A stretch of 64,000 bases of DNA from the NCBI GenBank assembly GCA_905221605.1, contig CAJNDS010002142.1:244501-308500 (forward strand). Reading direction: 5' to 3'. The notes under the pieces were generated by a model, which saw only the letters and a list, made by a program, of their open reading frames with translations, was not told the origin of the DNA and did not search any database. The position numbers were made by a program, and so were the translations under genes. Origin of the DNA: Symbiodinium natans (lineage: Eukaryota; Sar; Dinophyceae; Suessiales; Symbiodiniaceae). Shown here one piece after another: positions 42,180-53,300 of the stretch. Every line of letters begins with the position of its first letter. Position 1 is the first letter of the stretch.

Positions 42180-42305
42180 CTTGGAGGTTCATGGCATGGT
42201 AGCCCAGAGGTACCCTTGACTCTTTTGTTCGGTTCTGGTTTCCCGTATAACAACCAACCCCCAAAAAGGGTGCCCTTACTAAAATGCTGTTACTGGGCTA
42301 CCAGG
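42180..42305. mobile_element. family-1 element next to half of a family-2 element
   Basis: The left half of family 2, ACTTGGAGGTTCATGG, stops where a complete family-1 copy starts (GGTAGCCCAGAGGTACCC ... GTTACTGGGCTACC). The other half of family 2 is not found nearby, so insertion plus loss is likely. Confidence 0.65.
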
Positions 42306-42954
42306 ACTAGGACCCGGAATTGGCACTTATCTCCTTTTTCGGGGTTGGGGTTCCCTTATAATACCCTTAAAACCAAAAAGGTTACCCGTTTTATTCCTAG
42401 GTTACTCAAGGGTCCAGCTATGAGTACGGTTAAGGATTTAGGGTTTATGCGTGGGGGCATGGGGTTTTGGGGTTTCGATCCCGATACTTCCAGGCACCCT
42501 ATATTGGCTTCTTAAGGACCCCGGCATTTGTCGTGTAGGTTGCTGGAGTATTCATAGCGTAGGTTGCTGGAGTATTTGGACTTTTCGGGGAAAGTTTAGG
42601 CGAAAGGTCGCCTGAAACCTGATGAAGGCCTAAAGCCAAAACCTTAAGCCTAAACCCTAAACCCGGAACCTTAAAAGGGGCTTGTAGAAATAGTTGAGTG
42701 CATGCTTTGAAGTGGGAAATTGGAACTTCGCTATTGGAATCTCTCAGGGGACTTGTACTCGTCGTGCATTTCTGCTCCACGACCCTTGGGGCATGCATAC
42801 CCTGCACCTAAACTGCAAGGATATTCTGGAATCAAGCTCTCCTACATTTGATACCTTCTGTCCTGCTTTACGGCATCCCGACCAAGAACCATTAAGATCT
42901 AGGTGCTTCCGAGTTTAACCGGGATGCACGTCTGTCTGTGTCACTGCCATGCAG

Positions 42955-43002
42955 GACGAGTGTCGGGCAAAACAAGCCTCCTACGCGCGTCTGCAGGAAG
43001 AG
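42955..43002 (+). CDS. coiled-coil mini-exon
   Basis: Acceptor CCATGCAG at 42954, GC donor at 43003. 16 codons, phase 0: DECRAKQASYARLQEE. The following intron is short (147 nt) and contains TTTAGGG. Confidence 0.6.
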
Positions 43003-46000
43003 GCTGGCGGATCCATACTGGGCCCCAAACTGAACTTCAAACCTCAGCCCACAGCCCATTAACCAGGGTTTAGGGTTTAGGGTTTAGGGTTTCGGGTAAA
43101 CCCTCAACCATCGACCTCAAAGTATCGAGCCCGTTCTGCTGTGGCGAAGGTTCAGTCTGCGCAGATGGCCGCCGAGCAGCAGACCAGGCATTGCACGAAG
43201 TACTCGAGGTACACTAGTGGCTTAAGAACCGCCCAGAAAAATGGAAGTCTTCTTCCTTATATGGGCAGTATAGGGATTATTAATCCCGAACCCTAAGCCC
43301 TAAAGCCTTAACCCGAAACCCTAAACCCTAAAGCCTGAACCCTTAAGCCTAAAGCCGTCAGACCTCAAGGTTTTTTGGGCTCAGGTTGAGGATTTGGGGG
43401 TTTAGAGTTCAGGGCTTAGGGTCCAGGTTCGGGGTCGAGGGTTTAGCTTCCTCGCTACAGCTCTGGTGTGTTTGTGTGTGTGTACTTTGCATACGTGTTC
43501 AGCTCCCTAGGTAGGACACTGGGATATGTTATAGCAACCCGTACTGGTTCAAGAGTATCCAGATTCGGGAACATTTTCTGAGGGCTTAAATGGCCAACCT
43601 ATAATTCTTAGCTAAGCCCTGTTATAGTACATTTGATTCCCGGTGATTGCCTTACATTTTCTATATTCCATGCAAAACCGTAACCCTGAGCCCCAAGCCC
43701 CACACCCTAAAAGCATAGACCTTCAACCCCACATCCTAAACCCTAGTGAAACCCTAAACCCTAAACCCTAAACCCTACACCCCTACACCCCTACACCCCT
43801 ACACCCCTACACCCCTACACCCTAAACCCTAACCCTAAACCCTAAACCCTAAACCCTAAACCCTAAACCCTAAACCCTAAACCCTAAACCCTAAACCCTA
43901 AACCCTAAACCCTAAACCCTAAACCCTAAACCCTAACCCTAGACATCCTAAACCAAGACGGGACCCCACATGCTTGGGAGGCGCCTATCCGCCCAGAGGC
44001 AAGAGATGCAGGGAGCCGCTGCCTTGCGGTGAAGGGTTTAGGGTTTAGGGTTTAGGGTTTAGGGTTTAGGGTTTAGGGTTTAGGGTTTAGGGATTAGGGA
44101 TTAGGGTTTAGGGTTTAGGGTTTAGGGTTTAGGTGGCAGGACAGTAGCAGCCGCGAGCACCTGGCGGTGATTTCAATGATCACCTTTAGGTTGTAGCACC
44201 CTGCACCCTGAACCCTAAACCTTAAACCCCAAACCCCAAACCCTAAACCATACACCCAAACCCTAAACGCTCAAACTCTGAAACCCTAAACCCTAAACCC
44301 TAAACCCTAGACCCTAGACCCTAGACCCTAGACCCTAGACCCTAGACCCTAGACCCTAAACCCTAAACCCTAAACCCTAAACCCTAAACCCTAAACCCTA
44401 AACCCTAAACCCTAAACCCCAACCCCCCGGATTTTGCCAAGGATCTGCAAAGCGGCGCGCAGCTGCAGCACAGGCACCGCTCTTTCACGTTGCCCTTGCT
44501 TACGAAATATATAGGGTTTAGGGTTTAGGGTGTATGGTTTCAGGGTTTGGGGTTTCGCAGCTTAGCGTGCGCAGTAAACTCCAAAAAGTTGGAACATCCT
44601 TATCCCCATGCCCCAATAGGAATACTAAAGGGAATCCCTTCTCTAATCATCCTTAAACAATGTTCCAACTTTCTGGAGTTTGCTGTAGGATTCACAGGGT
44701 TTATGTTCGTGCCCAATTTTCAGAATTGGCTGCCGACAGCTTTACTGGCACGTCCACCTCCACAGAAGTCCAGCAAGTAGGATGCTATAAACCCAAAGAG
44801 CCCCATACCACTTTAGGGAATATACTTACCGCACATCGCTTTTTGGTGCTTTACTGTAACTTTGGATCTTTAGCCTTTTTGGGTTTATTGGGTTTCTTAA
44901 TAACTAAGGCAGCTGAAAATTAAATTTATAGCTACCCTGCTAAGTGCAGCCAAGTATCATACATTAGGATTCCTTTTTTGTTTCCAGGTATGTTCCCTAG
45001 TCAAAGGATATTGAGCTTGCTGGGAAAGATGCAGAGCTTATGACGCATGCCGAAAACAAGTGTGGGTTTTCCGACATGAGGTACCCCTTACATACCCTAT
45101 ACAACCCAAGGGTTCATGCTTCAGAACCCTTTAAAGGAGGCAACGGACCATATCGAGGGGCCCATGTATGGGGGGTACGTAAATAAGGGAACCTGAAAGT
45201 AGACCACAAATAGGAAGGTTCTTTGATAACAGGAACCCCACGAAGGTACCCCGAATTTCGGAAACCCCCATATCCTTAAATCCTAAACCCCAAACCCTAA
45301 ATCCTAAACCCTAAGCCCTAAATCCTAAGCCCCCTAGATCACAAGAAGGCTTTCTTCAACAGGTCTCTCACGGCGGACGCGCGGCTGCAGTTTCTGGCAG
45401 TGTCGCTGTCACGACCTCTGCAGGGTTGGGGAGGTGTAGGGTTTAGGGTTTAGGGGTTAGGGTTTAGGGTTTAGGGTCTAGGGTTTAGGGTTTAGGGTTT
45501 AGGGTTTTGCTCTTGTGGCTTCAAAACGACACAATTCAAACAACAACTAGGCAGGAATTTCATGGGTCTAAGACCTTTTGAGCCGGGACGTTTCTGTCTT
45601 GCAAAAGGCTATCTTCTTTTCATGACAGGTACGTTGTGGGGGCTGAGAGCTTGTAGGATTTACATCAGAGTTCCTGAGCCCTAAACCTTCAAAATTTTTG
45701 GGGTTGGGGCCTCCGAAAACATTCAATCCTAGAAACACTACTCTAAACTTGCCCTAGAATGCTACAATGGGGGGCCCCGTTAAACCCTAAACCCTAAACC
45801 CTAAACCCACTTGCTCCCTAGCCGCAAGGTCCAGGAACCTCCATGAACCTCTACAGAATCCCTAACTTGGTAGCCCAGTGGTACCCTTTACCCTTTCTTT
45901 GGTTCTGGGTTCCCGCCTTCCCTTATAAAGCAACCCAACCCAAAAAAGGGTGCCCTTACTATAATATGGTTACTGGGCTACTAAAGTAAACCCTAAGCCA

Positions 46001-46864
46001 GAAACCCTAAACCAGCGACCCTAGACCTGAAACCAGAAGCCCGAAAAGCCAGATACCCTACACCCTAAACCCTGAGCCAGATCCCCTAAACCTTAAATCC
46101 GAAACCCTAAACCCGATACCCTAAACCCTACACCCTACACCCTAAACCCTAAACCCGTAACCCTAAAACCCTAGACCCTAGACCCTACACCCTAAACCCT
46201 AAACCCTAAACCAGCCACCCTGCGCTCTCAGGCCCGGCCTCACAGCGGAGCGGAAGATGCTGGACATGCGCCTCCAGGAGGGTTTAGGGTTTAGGGCTGA
46301 GGGTTTAGGGTTTAGGGTTTAGGGTTTAGGATTTCGGGTTTAGGGTCTAGGGTTTAGGGTTGTGGAGTTTTAGGTTTAGGGTGTAAGGTCCACCTCCCCC
46401 TGAGGTGCCTTTTTCGTGGCGCCAGTCCCCTTCCAGTCCCCTTTTGCAGAGAACCCCAAGCCCTATATGAAGCAAGTTTTATATCTACTGTTTTTGGTGA
46501 GTGTATACCTTTTATATCTACTGTTTTTGGTGAGTGTATACCTTGGGTGTCCTTCTGGGGGTGCAAGAAATATAAACCCTACTTCATGTCCGTTTTAGCC
46601 CTTCGAGGGTGTAGGGCTTTGGGCGTAAACCCTAAACCGTTCTTCTGAAAATCTCAAGCAAAGCCTGGGTCCGGCCTTCTAGGTGCTCCTTCCATGTGCC
46701 TTTGGAGTTTCGGGTCTTGGGCTCTAGGGTTTTTGGTTTCAGGCAGGGAGAGGGAGGGAGGGAGGGTCACTGTGTGGTGCCCTTTCTAAGTCTTCATTTT
46801 TGGTCGCTGTGCGGTGCCCTTTCAAAGTCGTCATTTTTGGTCACTGTGTGGTGAGGGAGGGAGG

Positions 46865-46902
<38 letters not shown>

Positions 46903-48531
46903 GAACCCCATTGCAACCGGACAGACGGGGCACGCTCACACGGTCCGACGCCCCTGGCATACAAAGACGAAAGAAGTGCTTGCTTTCCCAAAAGACTCCA
47001 ATACCCCTTAAGGCCTTAGTTAAAGAATATTCTTTACAGCCAGAATAGGGAACCCCAGTAGAATGTAAGGAATCTTCCTTAATTCAGGGGTCTGGGAGTT
47101 TCTGGGTTCCCAACCTCCATTACACACGTCTGCATGAGCCCAGCCCTGCTCCTTCGATGTATATTTTCGTTGTTGGATCCGACAATTCTCTGTGGTGCTT
47201 TACTGAAGCCTTAGATCGTTTGCCTTTTTGGGTTTCTTGGGTTTCTTAATAAGGCAGCTAGAATTTTAAGTTATAGCTACCCTACTTACTAAGTGCAGCC
47301 AAGAAGTCTCCGTCAACCCGTGAGAACAGAGAGGTTCTCCCGGTCTTCTGCACTCGCTTGCAGCAATTGGCTTGAGAGCTTCGGCTAACACCCTTGAACA
47401 TGATTGGGGTTTAGGGTTTAGGGTTTAGGGTTTAGGGTTTAGGGTTGGTCTCAGTGTTGGGGCCTTACGTGTGGCTCTCCGTGAGGGTCGTCCGTTCAAG
47501 CCGAGGGGCCCTGACCACACCCCCCCCCCCCACCCTCGACCAGTACCCCTTTGAACGCGCCACAAAATACTTGAATCCAATCTAGGGCCCGAAAGGTCGC
47601 CCCTCATTGTTGGAAGCCCAATACAACTCCTCCAAGAAGGGCGGGGCTAGGTCGCCGATTGCTGTATCTTTTGCTTCGATCCTTGACCCTAAGCGCTGGG
47701 GCGTGCCACGCGCCATGTCTCGTGCCTGGCGGCGCCTTGCGGCCGCGCCGCAGGCTTTCTTGGCGCCTGGCCCAACATCAGGGGGGCCATGGGCAGAGTT
47801 AAGCAGGTCGCCACGAACAAAACCATCTGCGTGCTTCCGACAATCAGGACTCCGTTCTTTGACTCTGATACTTTTTTGGAGATGAATTGAAGAATCTACC
47901 ATGTGCTATTCATTCAAAAAGGGAGGATCTTCCTAAACGATTTGTAGTTTGAAGGATGAGACTACTCTTAGGCTGATCCCTGAACCCAGCATCATAGGGG
48001 TTGCGTGAACTATGTGTGTCCCCGCTCTCAAACGAGAAGACTCCAATAGTTCAACCTCATGAGGCTATCCGAAGGCAGACTCCAAAGCAATTATTTCCCA
48101 ACCCTGGACCGTACTAGCCCCGAGTCGACACTCTAGAATCCTGAAAGCCCCATACCTGAACCCGACATCCTGGACCTTGAACTCTATAATACACTAGGAT
48201 GTTCCCCCTTATACTGACAGTCCTTAATAGGGACTAGAATATGGGGTGCTAAAATCCTACTATGTCAAGCCCCCAGCCCCAAGCCCCAAGCCCCAAGCCC
48301 CCAAGCCCCAAGCCCCAAGCCCCAAGCCCCAAGCCCCAAACCAAAACCCCAAACCCCAAACCCCAAGCCCCAAACCCTAAACCCTAAACCCCAAACCCTA
48401 AACCCTAAACCCTAAAACCCAAACCCTAAAGCCTAAACCCTAAACCCTACAGCCCAGCGATTTCTTTTCTCAGGCAGCCCCGGCCGTTTCCGCGACAGCC
48501 TTCGGCTTGAAGCCTACTGCTTGCAGCTCTC
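42955..48531 (+). CDS. chain of coiled-coil mini-exons, gene unknown
   Basis: Seven exons at 42955, 43150, 43981, 44453, 45363, 46246 and 48474 with compatible phases at every junction. Together about 115 codons of Gln, Ala, Arg and Leu-rich helix. It may be the N-terminal part of the Nudix gene that follows on the same strand, or the end of a separate gene; the join between 48531 and 50318 is unresolved. Most exons sit between CCCTAAA and TTTAGGG arrays. No domain is recognised. Confidence 0.55.
43150..43208 (+). CDS. coiled-coil mini-exon
   Basis: Acceptor GCGAAG at 43149, donor GTACAC at 43209. Phase 0 to 2. Peptide VQSAQMAAEQQTRHCTKYS. Confidence 0.58.
43788..43940. repeat. CCCTACAC block followed by a 17-copy CCCTAAA array
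   Basis: Five CCCCTACA 8-mers, then nearly perfect C-strand heptamers up to 43938, before the exon at 43981. This is the longest C-array in the window. Confidence 0.95.
43981..44028 (+). CDS. coiled-coil mini-exon
   Basis: Acceptor TTGGGAG at 43980, donor GTGAAG at 44029, followed at once by a G-array. Phase 2 to 2. Peptide RLSAQRQEMQGAAAL. Confidence 0.6.
44036..44134. repeat. TTTAGGG array (G strand), about 14 copies
   Basis: Follows the donor at 44029 by 6 bp. Two copies are ATTAGGG. Confidence 0.95.
44285..44420. repeat. CCCTAAA/CCCTAGA array
   Basis: CCCTAAA, then eight CCCTAGA, then CCCTAAA, upstream of the exon at 44453. Confidence 0.94.
44453..44488 (+). CDS. coiled-coil mini-exon
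   Basis: Acceptor TGCAAAG at 44452, donor GTTGCC at 44489 (or GA near 44504). Phase 2 to 2. Peptide GAQLQHRHRSF. Confidence 0.48.
44576..44690. mobile_element. foldback element, family 8 (AAGTTGGAACAT)
   Basis: Left CAGTAAACTCCAAAAAGTTGG then AACATCC; right ATGTTCCAACTTTCTGGAG then TTTGCTG, inverted. A second copy at 57404-57505. Confidence 0.8.
44843..44952. mobile_element. dispersed repeat, family 9 (GGTGCTTTACTG)
   Basis: GGTGCTTTACTGTAACTTTG ... GGGTTTCTTAATAA ... GGCAGCT ... TTTATAGCTACC ... AGTGCAGCCAAG. Copies at 47190-47312 and 53119-53230. It has no clear inverted ends, so it may be a different kind of element from the foldbacks. Confidence 0.8.
45363..45424 (+). CDS. coiled-coil mini-exon
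   Basis: Acceptor TTCAACAG at 45362, donor GTTGGG at 45425. Phase 2 to 1. Peptide SLTADARLQFLAVSLSRPLQ. An inner GT (45400) is an alternative donor. Confidence 0.55.
45868..45984. mobile_element. foldback element, family 1
   Basis: Very clean copy: TTGGTAGCCCAGTGGTACCC and GGTTACTGGGCTA ends, with ACCCAAAAAAGGGTGCCC inside. Confidence 0.85.
46246..46281 (+). CDS. coiled-coil mini-exon
   Basis: Acceptor CCTCACAG at 46245, donor GTTTAG at 46282 from the G-array. Phase 1 to 1. Peptide ERKMLDMRLQE. Confidence 0.6.
46282..48473. other. long intron
   Basis: Contains a G-array (46282-46375), a family-12 element (46462-46592), a GA microsatellite (46850-46900), a family-3 foldback (46990-47104), a family-9 copy (47190-47312), a G-array (47407-47448), an unexplained GC-rich patch with open frames on both strands (47580-47902), and a C-rich field of CCCCAAG and CCCTAAA units (48262-48450) before the next acceptor. 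Confidence 0.6.
46462..46592. mobile_element. element family 12 (TTTTTGGTGAGTGTATACC)
   Basis: Carries CTACTGTTTTTGGTGAGTGT twice, then CTTGGGTGTCCTTCTGGGGG. Ends resemble CTATATGAAG / CTACTTCATG. The copy at 54458-54588 has CATATGAAGTAGGGTTTATA and TATACCCTACTCCATATG ends. Confidence 0.7.
48474..48531 (+). CDS. coiled-coil mini-exon
   Basis: A good acceptor (pyrimidine tract TTTCTTTTCTCAG) at 48473, donor GTGACA at 48532. In the required phase 1 it reads SPGRFRDSLRLEAYCLQL and ends in phase 2. Another frame (AAPAVSATAFGLKPTACSS) is open. Confidence 0.52.
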
Positions 48532-49867
48532 GTGACAAGGCCAAGGCGGTGCCTAGGCCTTCCTTTGTCATAGTTGGGGAACAGTTCCCATTCTTAAGGG
48601 TACTTAAACCCAAGAAGGAATACACAGTTAAATGTGTAATATTTCCCCATAGTTGGGTAACATTTTACATGTTTTAGGGTACTTAAACCCAAGAAGGAAT
48701 ACACAGTTAAATTTGAAATATTATCCCAACCATGAACTAGCCACAGGGAGCCCGGGTAAAGGGCTTTCAGGGCTGCCAACTTCCCTTGTAGTTGGGGGGT
48801 TGCGGGGTTAGGGTTTAGGGGTTTAGGGGTTTAGGGTTTAGGGTTAGGGTTTAGGGTTTAGGGTTTAGGGTTTAGGGTTTAGGTTTTTGGGTTTAGGGTG
48901 CTTCAGGGATAAAAGAGTGCAGGTTCGAAAGCCCTAAGCCCTGAAGGTCCCCAAGCAAAAACGACTTCAAAGTCTCAAGAAGCCGTAAACCCTAACACCC
49001 TGACCCCTAAAACCCTAAAACCTAAAACCCAAAGCCCCGAAAGCCCCTAAAAAACCCAAACCTGTGTGGATGTCATATAAATAAACAAATACATGTATAT
49101 ATATATATATGTATATTCATTTATTAGTTTATGTGTGTAGAGTAAACTTCCATGGTAGCTCAGTGTACGTTCCGTAACTGCAACCCTGTGAGCCTCCCTC
49201 GTCTCAATCGTCGTGCCCTGTGTGCTGTCCCAGATCTTCCAAAACCGCTTCATTCATGGGAATTGAATAGAACGTGTGGTTCCTTATTCTGGCTTTAGGG
49301 TTTTAGGGTTTAGGGTTGATAGGGTTTACAGGGCTCAGGGTTTGGGGCTTACGCATGATTAACCAGGCCATGTTTGGAATGTTTGGGCCCCTTTGCTCAT
49401 ATAAGGCGGCGGACAAGCAGTCAGTGGCAAGGCTGCAGTTAGGAGATCCCTAAACCCTCATAGTATGGGTTTAGGGGTTGAGTGCTCAATTAGGGTTTAG
49501 GGTTTAGGGTTTAGGGTTTAGGGCTGTTCTAGCACGGAATCTTCCTTATTTTGTCAAGGGGCAGACCATTATGATTTTGTGCAATGCTCCCGCATCAAGG
49601 GATGCTCGAGTCTCCGGGCAATTGACAGAGGACCAGCTGGTGGCCTAAACCCTAAACCCTAAACCCTAAACCCTAAACCCTAAACCCTAAACCCTAAACC
49701 CTAAACCCTAAACCCTAAACCCTGTAAACCAAACCCCAAAGCCCTCAACCCTAAGGCCTCAGCCCTAAGTCGGGTCTTGGGGCCTGGCCCGGTCTTCCGA
49801 GGCTCCCTCCCTGTGAGCGCATCTCCCTTCAGCTAGAGTCCCACGCCCGAAGATTCAGGGTTTAGGG

Positions 49868-50010
49868 TTTTTTGGGGTTTTATAGGGTGTTTAGGGTTTT
49901 TAGGGTGTTTAGGGTTTTTAGGGTTTTTAGGGTTTTTAGGGTTTTTAGGGTTTTTAGGGTTTTTAGGGTTTTTAGGGTTTTTAGGGTTTATAGGGTTTAT
50001 AGGGTTTACA
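49868..50010. repeat. 9-bp variant array (GGGTTTTTA)n
   Basis: About 12 GGGTTTTTA units ending in GGGTTTATA. The Asn-Pro-Lys repeat frame on the minus strand is an artefact of it. Confidence 0.93.
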
Positions 50011-50317
50011 GGGTTTAAGGTCTTGGGGTCTTGAAGGCCCCAGAGCCCAAGCCCTTGAGCCCCAAGACCCTTCACCCCCCCCCCCCCCCCCTACCCTCCT
50101 AAACCCCAAACTCTGAGCCCCAAACCCTCTCTCAACTCAAAAACTCTATACCTTCAACCCAAAAACCGCAAACCCCCAAACGCTCAACCCTAAATCCCCA
50201 AGAGCCCCCGAAACCCTACACCCGAAATCCCCAAACCGCAAAACCCCAAACCCCCTAAACCTTAAACCCTAAACCCTAAACCCCCCCAAGGTCTTCTGGA
50301 TCTCTGGGTCCTCACAG

Positions 50318-50375
50318 GGCTGTGCCAAGACGCTGCCGTGCAAATTCGACCACTACGGCTGGAATCCAAGCATTC
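50318..50375 (+). CDS. Nudix gene exon, pre-Nudix domain start
   Basis: Acceptor CCTCACAG at 50317, donor GTTTGT at 50376. Phase 0 to 1. Peptide GCAKTLPCKFDHYGWNPSI; the F-D-x-Y-G core matches the start of the NUDT6-type N-terminal domain. A C-array precedes and G-array follows. Confidence 0.68.
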
Positions 50376-53300
50376 GTTTGTAGGGTTTAGAGTTTAGGGT
50401 GTAGGGTTTAGGGTTTAGGGTTTAGGGTTTAGGGTTACCCCAAACCCTAAACCCGGTTTAGGGTTTAGTGCTCCCCACAGAGCCCTTCCTTCGTTGCGCT
50501 GAGTACGTGGGTCGTAGTTTCGTGCGCAGGCATGGGGTCTAGGTTACGCTTAAGCCTGCAATCCTCTGAAACCTGCCTTTCGCATTCCCTCGGCCAGCGA
50601 GTGAGGTGGAGTTATTGTGAGCCCTGACGGCGTTCCCAAAGAGGAAGGCAATTTTCGGGAGATGCTTGCTGCTCGGCTTTTCGTTGGCTTTCTGGAGTCT
50701 TCGAGGAGAGGATGGTTGTAAGTAGAGTTATAGTCCTACATCCTAAACCCTAAACCTTAAACCTTATAGTGGCCCTAGACTAGATTATGTGTATTCTCAA
50801 CTTCGCACGAAAGGTTTCCGGCTGAGAGATTAGAGTTCCCAGCGAGGAGCTCTTAGCTAAGGAATGTACTTTAAGCCATATGGGGGATTCTCTAAACTAG
50901 GTAGGGTCCCAGGTTTGGTGCCCTAAATACTAGGGCGCGCCTTATCATAGCAACCCTTTTCGATATAGGAATCCTGGGTATGCTATGGGTTAGATTCCTG
51001 AATTCAGGGGTATTGGTTTCTTTGTTTTCAGGCTCTCAAGAGTTTCCGGTTGATTGGGGTTCTGCTGCAGAATAGACTGTTTACGGCAACCGTAAACCCG
51101 AAACCCTAAACCTTAAACTAAACCCTAAACCCTAAACCCTAAACCCTGTCTCAGCCCTGCGCCGTCATGAGCTGCAGACGCGCGGGCTTGGAGCTTTGGG
51201 TCTGGAGTCTGGACACCTCTGGGATAGACCGGGAACAACTTGTAGGGTTCGGGGTTCAGGGTGTGGGGTTTAGGGCTTAGGCTCCCGTACTCGTTACCAC
51301 CCTGAACCCTTAACTCTAAACCCTAAACCCTTGGAAAGTTGAGTACTCATAACCGTCAGAAAGTTTGGCACGGAAGAGAACGAGGGTCTAAGTTGGGTTG
51401 CCCCGAGCCACTCCTTGGGCGCGGCACTCCGCCCTGCCCACACCTTCTAGGATTTAGGGCGTAGGGCTTAGGGTTTGGGGTTTAGGGTGTAGGGTTTAGG
51501 GTTTAGGGTTTAGGGTTTAGGGTTTAGGGTTTAGGGTTTAGGGGTAACAGCCCTAAGCCAGCCAGAGCCCCAAAATCCTAACCCCCACAGGGCTGCAAGT
51601 CTCGATTGTCGCGGGCCACGCATCTGAGGCGTCCTCGCTCCAGGAGTGGGAGATGCAACAGAAGCGTGGCGTGTCGGGATCTCAGCCTTTACTATAGCCC
51701 CCTTAGGAATTACTTTGCACTGTGTGTTAAATCAAAACCCAAGGGAACACTTAAAATTATGGGTTGTTATTAAAAACTGGAGGGAATACTCAAAAATGTG
51801 GGTTGTGATTAAAAACCCAAGGGAATACTTACACAAAATGGTTTTTTATGATGGTTCTAAGGGGAGTACAGTTTACACGAACACTGAGCCCTGCACCCTG
51901 AAGCCGAAGCAGCTAGGGTTTGCAGCTTGGGTCTTCTTAGGGTTCAGAGGGCCTTTTTTTTAGGGTTTAGGGTTTAGGGCTTAGGGTTTTGGGTTGAGGG
52001 TTTCGGATCTAAGGGAAGTTACATGGGCCCTTGATATGGCCCCTCACCTACCCCTTAAGTTCCGCAAGCTCGAGGGCCTCGAACGAGTGCTTGAGTCAGC
52101 AGATTACGACCTTACAGCCCAGACTCCTGTAAGGTGGCTTCATCTGAGCATCGAGAAATCCTCGCTGACGCTTGTCCCCTCTGGCCGGGGAGTAGGGTTC
52201 AGGGCCCGTTCTCGCTGCTTGCTGCAAGCATCAACAGTAGGGTAGGTGCAGCTTGTGCTCCGACCAAGAACTTAAGGAACTAGCGGCTGGGGGTAGGGGG
52301 GGGGGGGGGGGGGGGGCCTAAGGCCCTCAAGCCTCAACCACTCCTACGGGACAGGGTGGGGGGGGGGGGGGGGGCCGAGGGTTTACACGGTCCAGGGATT
52401 CGGGTTCAGGCTTTGCGGTTCACGGGTTTGAGTTTAGTGTTTACATAATGCGCTTTCAGAAGCCCTTGGTTGCCGGTTCGGTGCCCTGTATAGGCCTTTA
52501 GAAGCTGACAGAGTCCCGTAGTGACACAGGTGGATGTCACGTCCTTCACTGGCCCTCGAAGAGCTACAGCCTAAACTCCAGACCCTGAAACCTTGCACCA
52601 CAAACCCTTAAACCGCGAAACTTCAACCCCTGAACCCAAACTTGTAAACCCTAAACCCCTAAAACCCTAAACCCCTAAACCCAAGCGTGTAAAGCCTAAA
52701 CCCCTAAACCTTAAACCCCTAAACCCGCACTTGCAGCCCCTAAACCCCAAACTCCGAAGATCCAATCTAAGAAGTTTAAAGTCAGGAGACCTTTAACCCC
52801 TAAACCTTTAACCCCTAAACCCTAAACGCCCTAAACGCCCTAAACCCTGAACCCCTAAGCCCCTAACCCCGAAGCTCCCCTTCCTGGGATGCCCAGCAGT
52901 GCCCTTATTCCCTTTTTGGGGGCTCTAGGTTTCCCTATAAACCCCTTATAAACCCCTTTAAGCAAATATGGGCACCCTTTTTGAGCCTTGGTTACTGGGC
53001 AACCTAGCTTCTAAGAAGTATCAAGTCAGGATACCTTAAACCCCTGAACCCTAAACGCCCTAACCCTAAACCCTGAACCCCTAAGCCCCTAACCCCGAAG
53101 CTCCCTTCTAAGAAGTGTCCTTTGTGATGCTTTACGGTAACTTTAGATCTTTACCTTTTTTGGGTTTAGTGGGTTTCTTAATAAGGCAGCTAAAAGTTTA
53201 ATTTATAGCTACCTTCCTGAGTGCAGCCAGTTTAGGGTTTAGGGTTTAGGGTTTAGGGTTTAGGCAACCTAGCTTCTAAGAAGTATCAAGTCAGGATACC

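Noticed and set aside
46794-47048. Arg-Glu repeat proteins on both strands
   Set aside because: Translation of a GA dinucleotide microsatellite at about 46850-46900.
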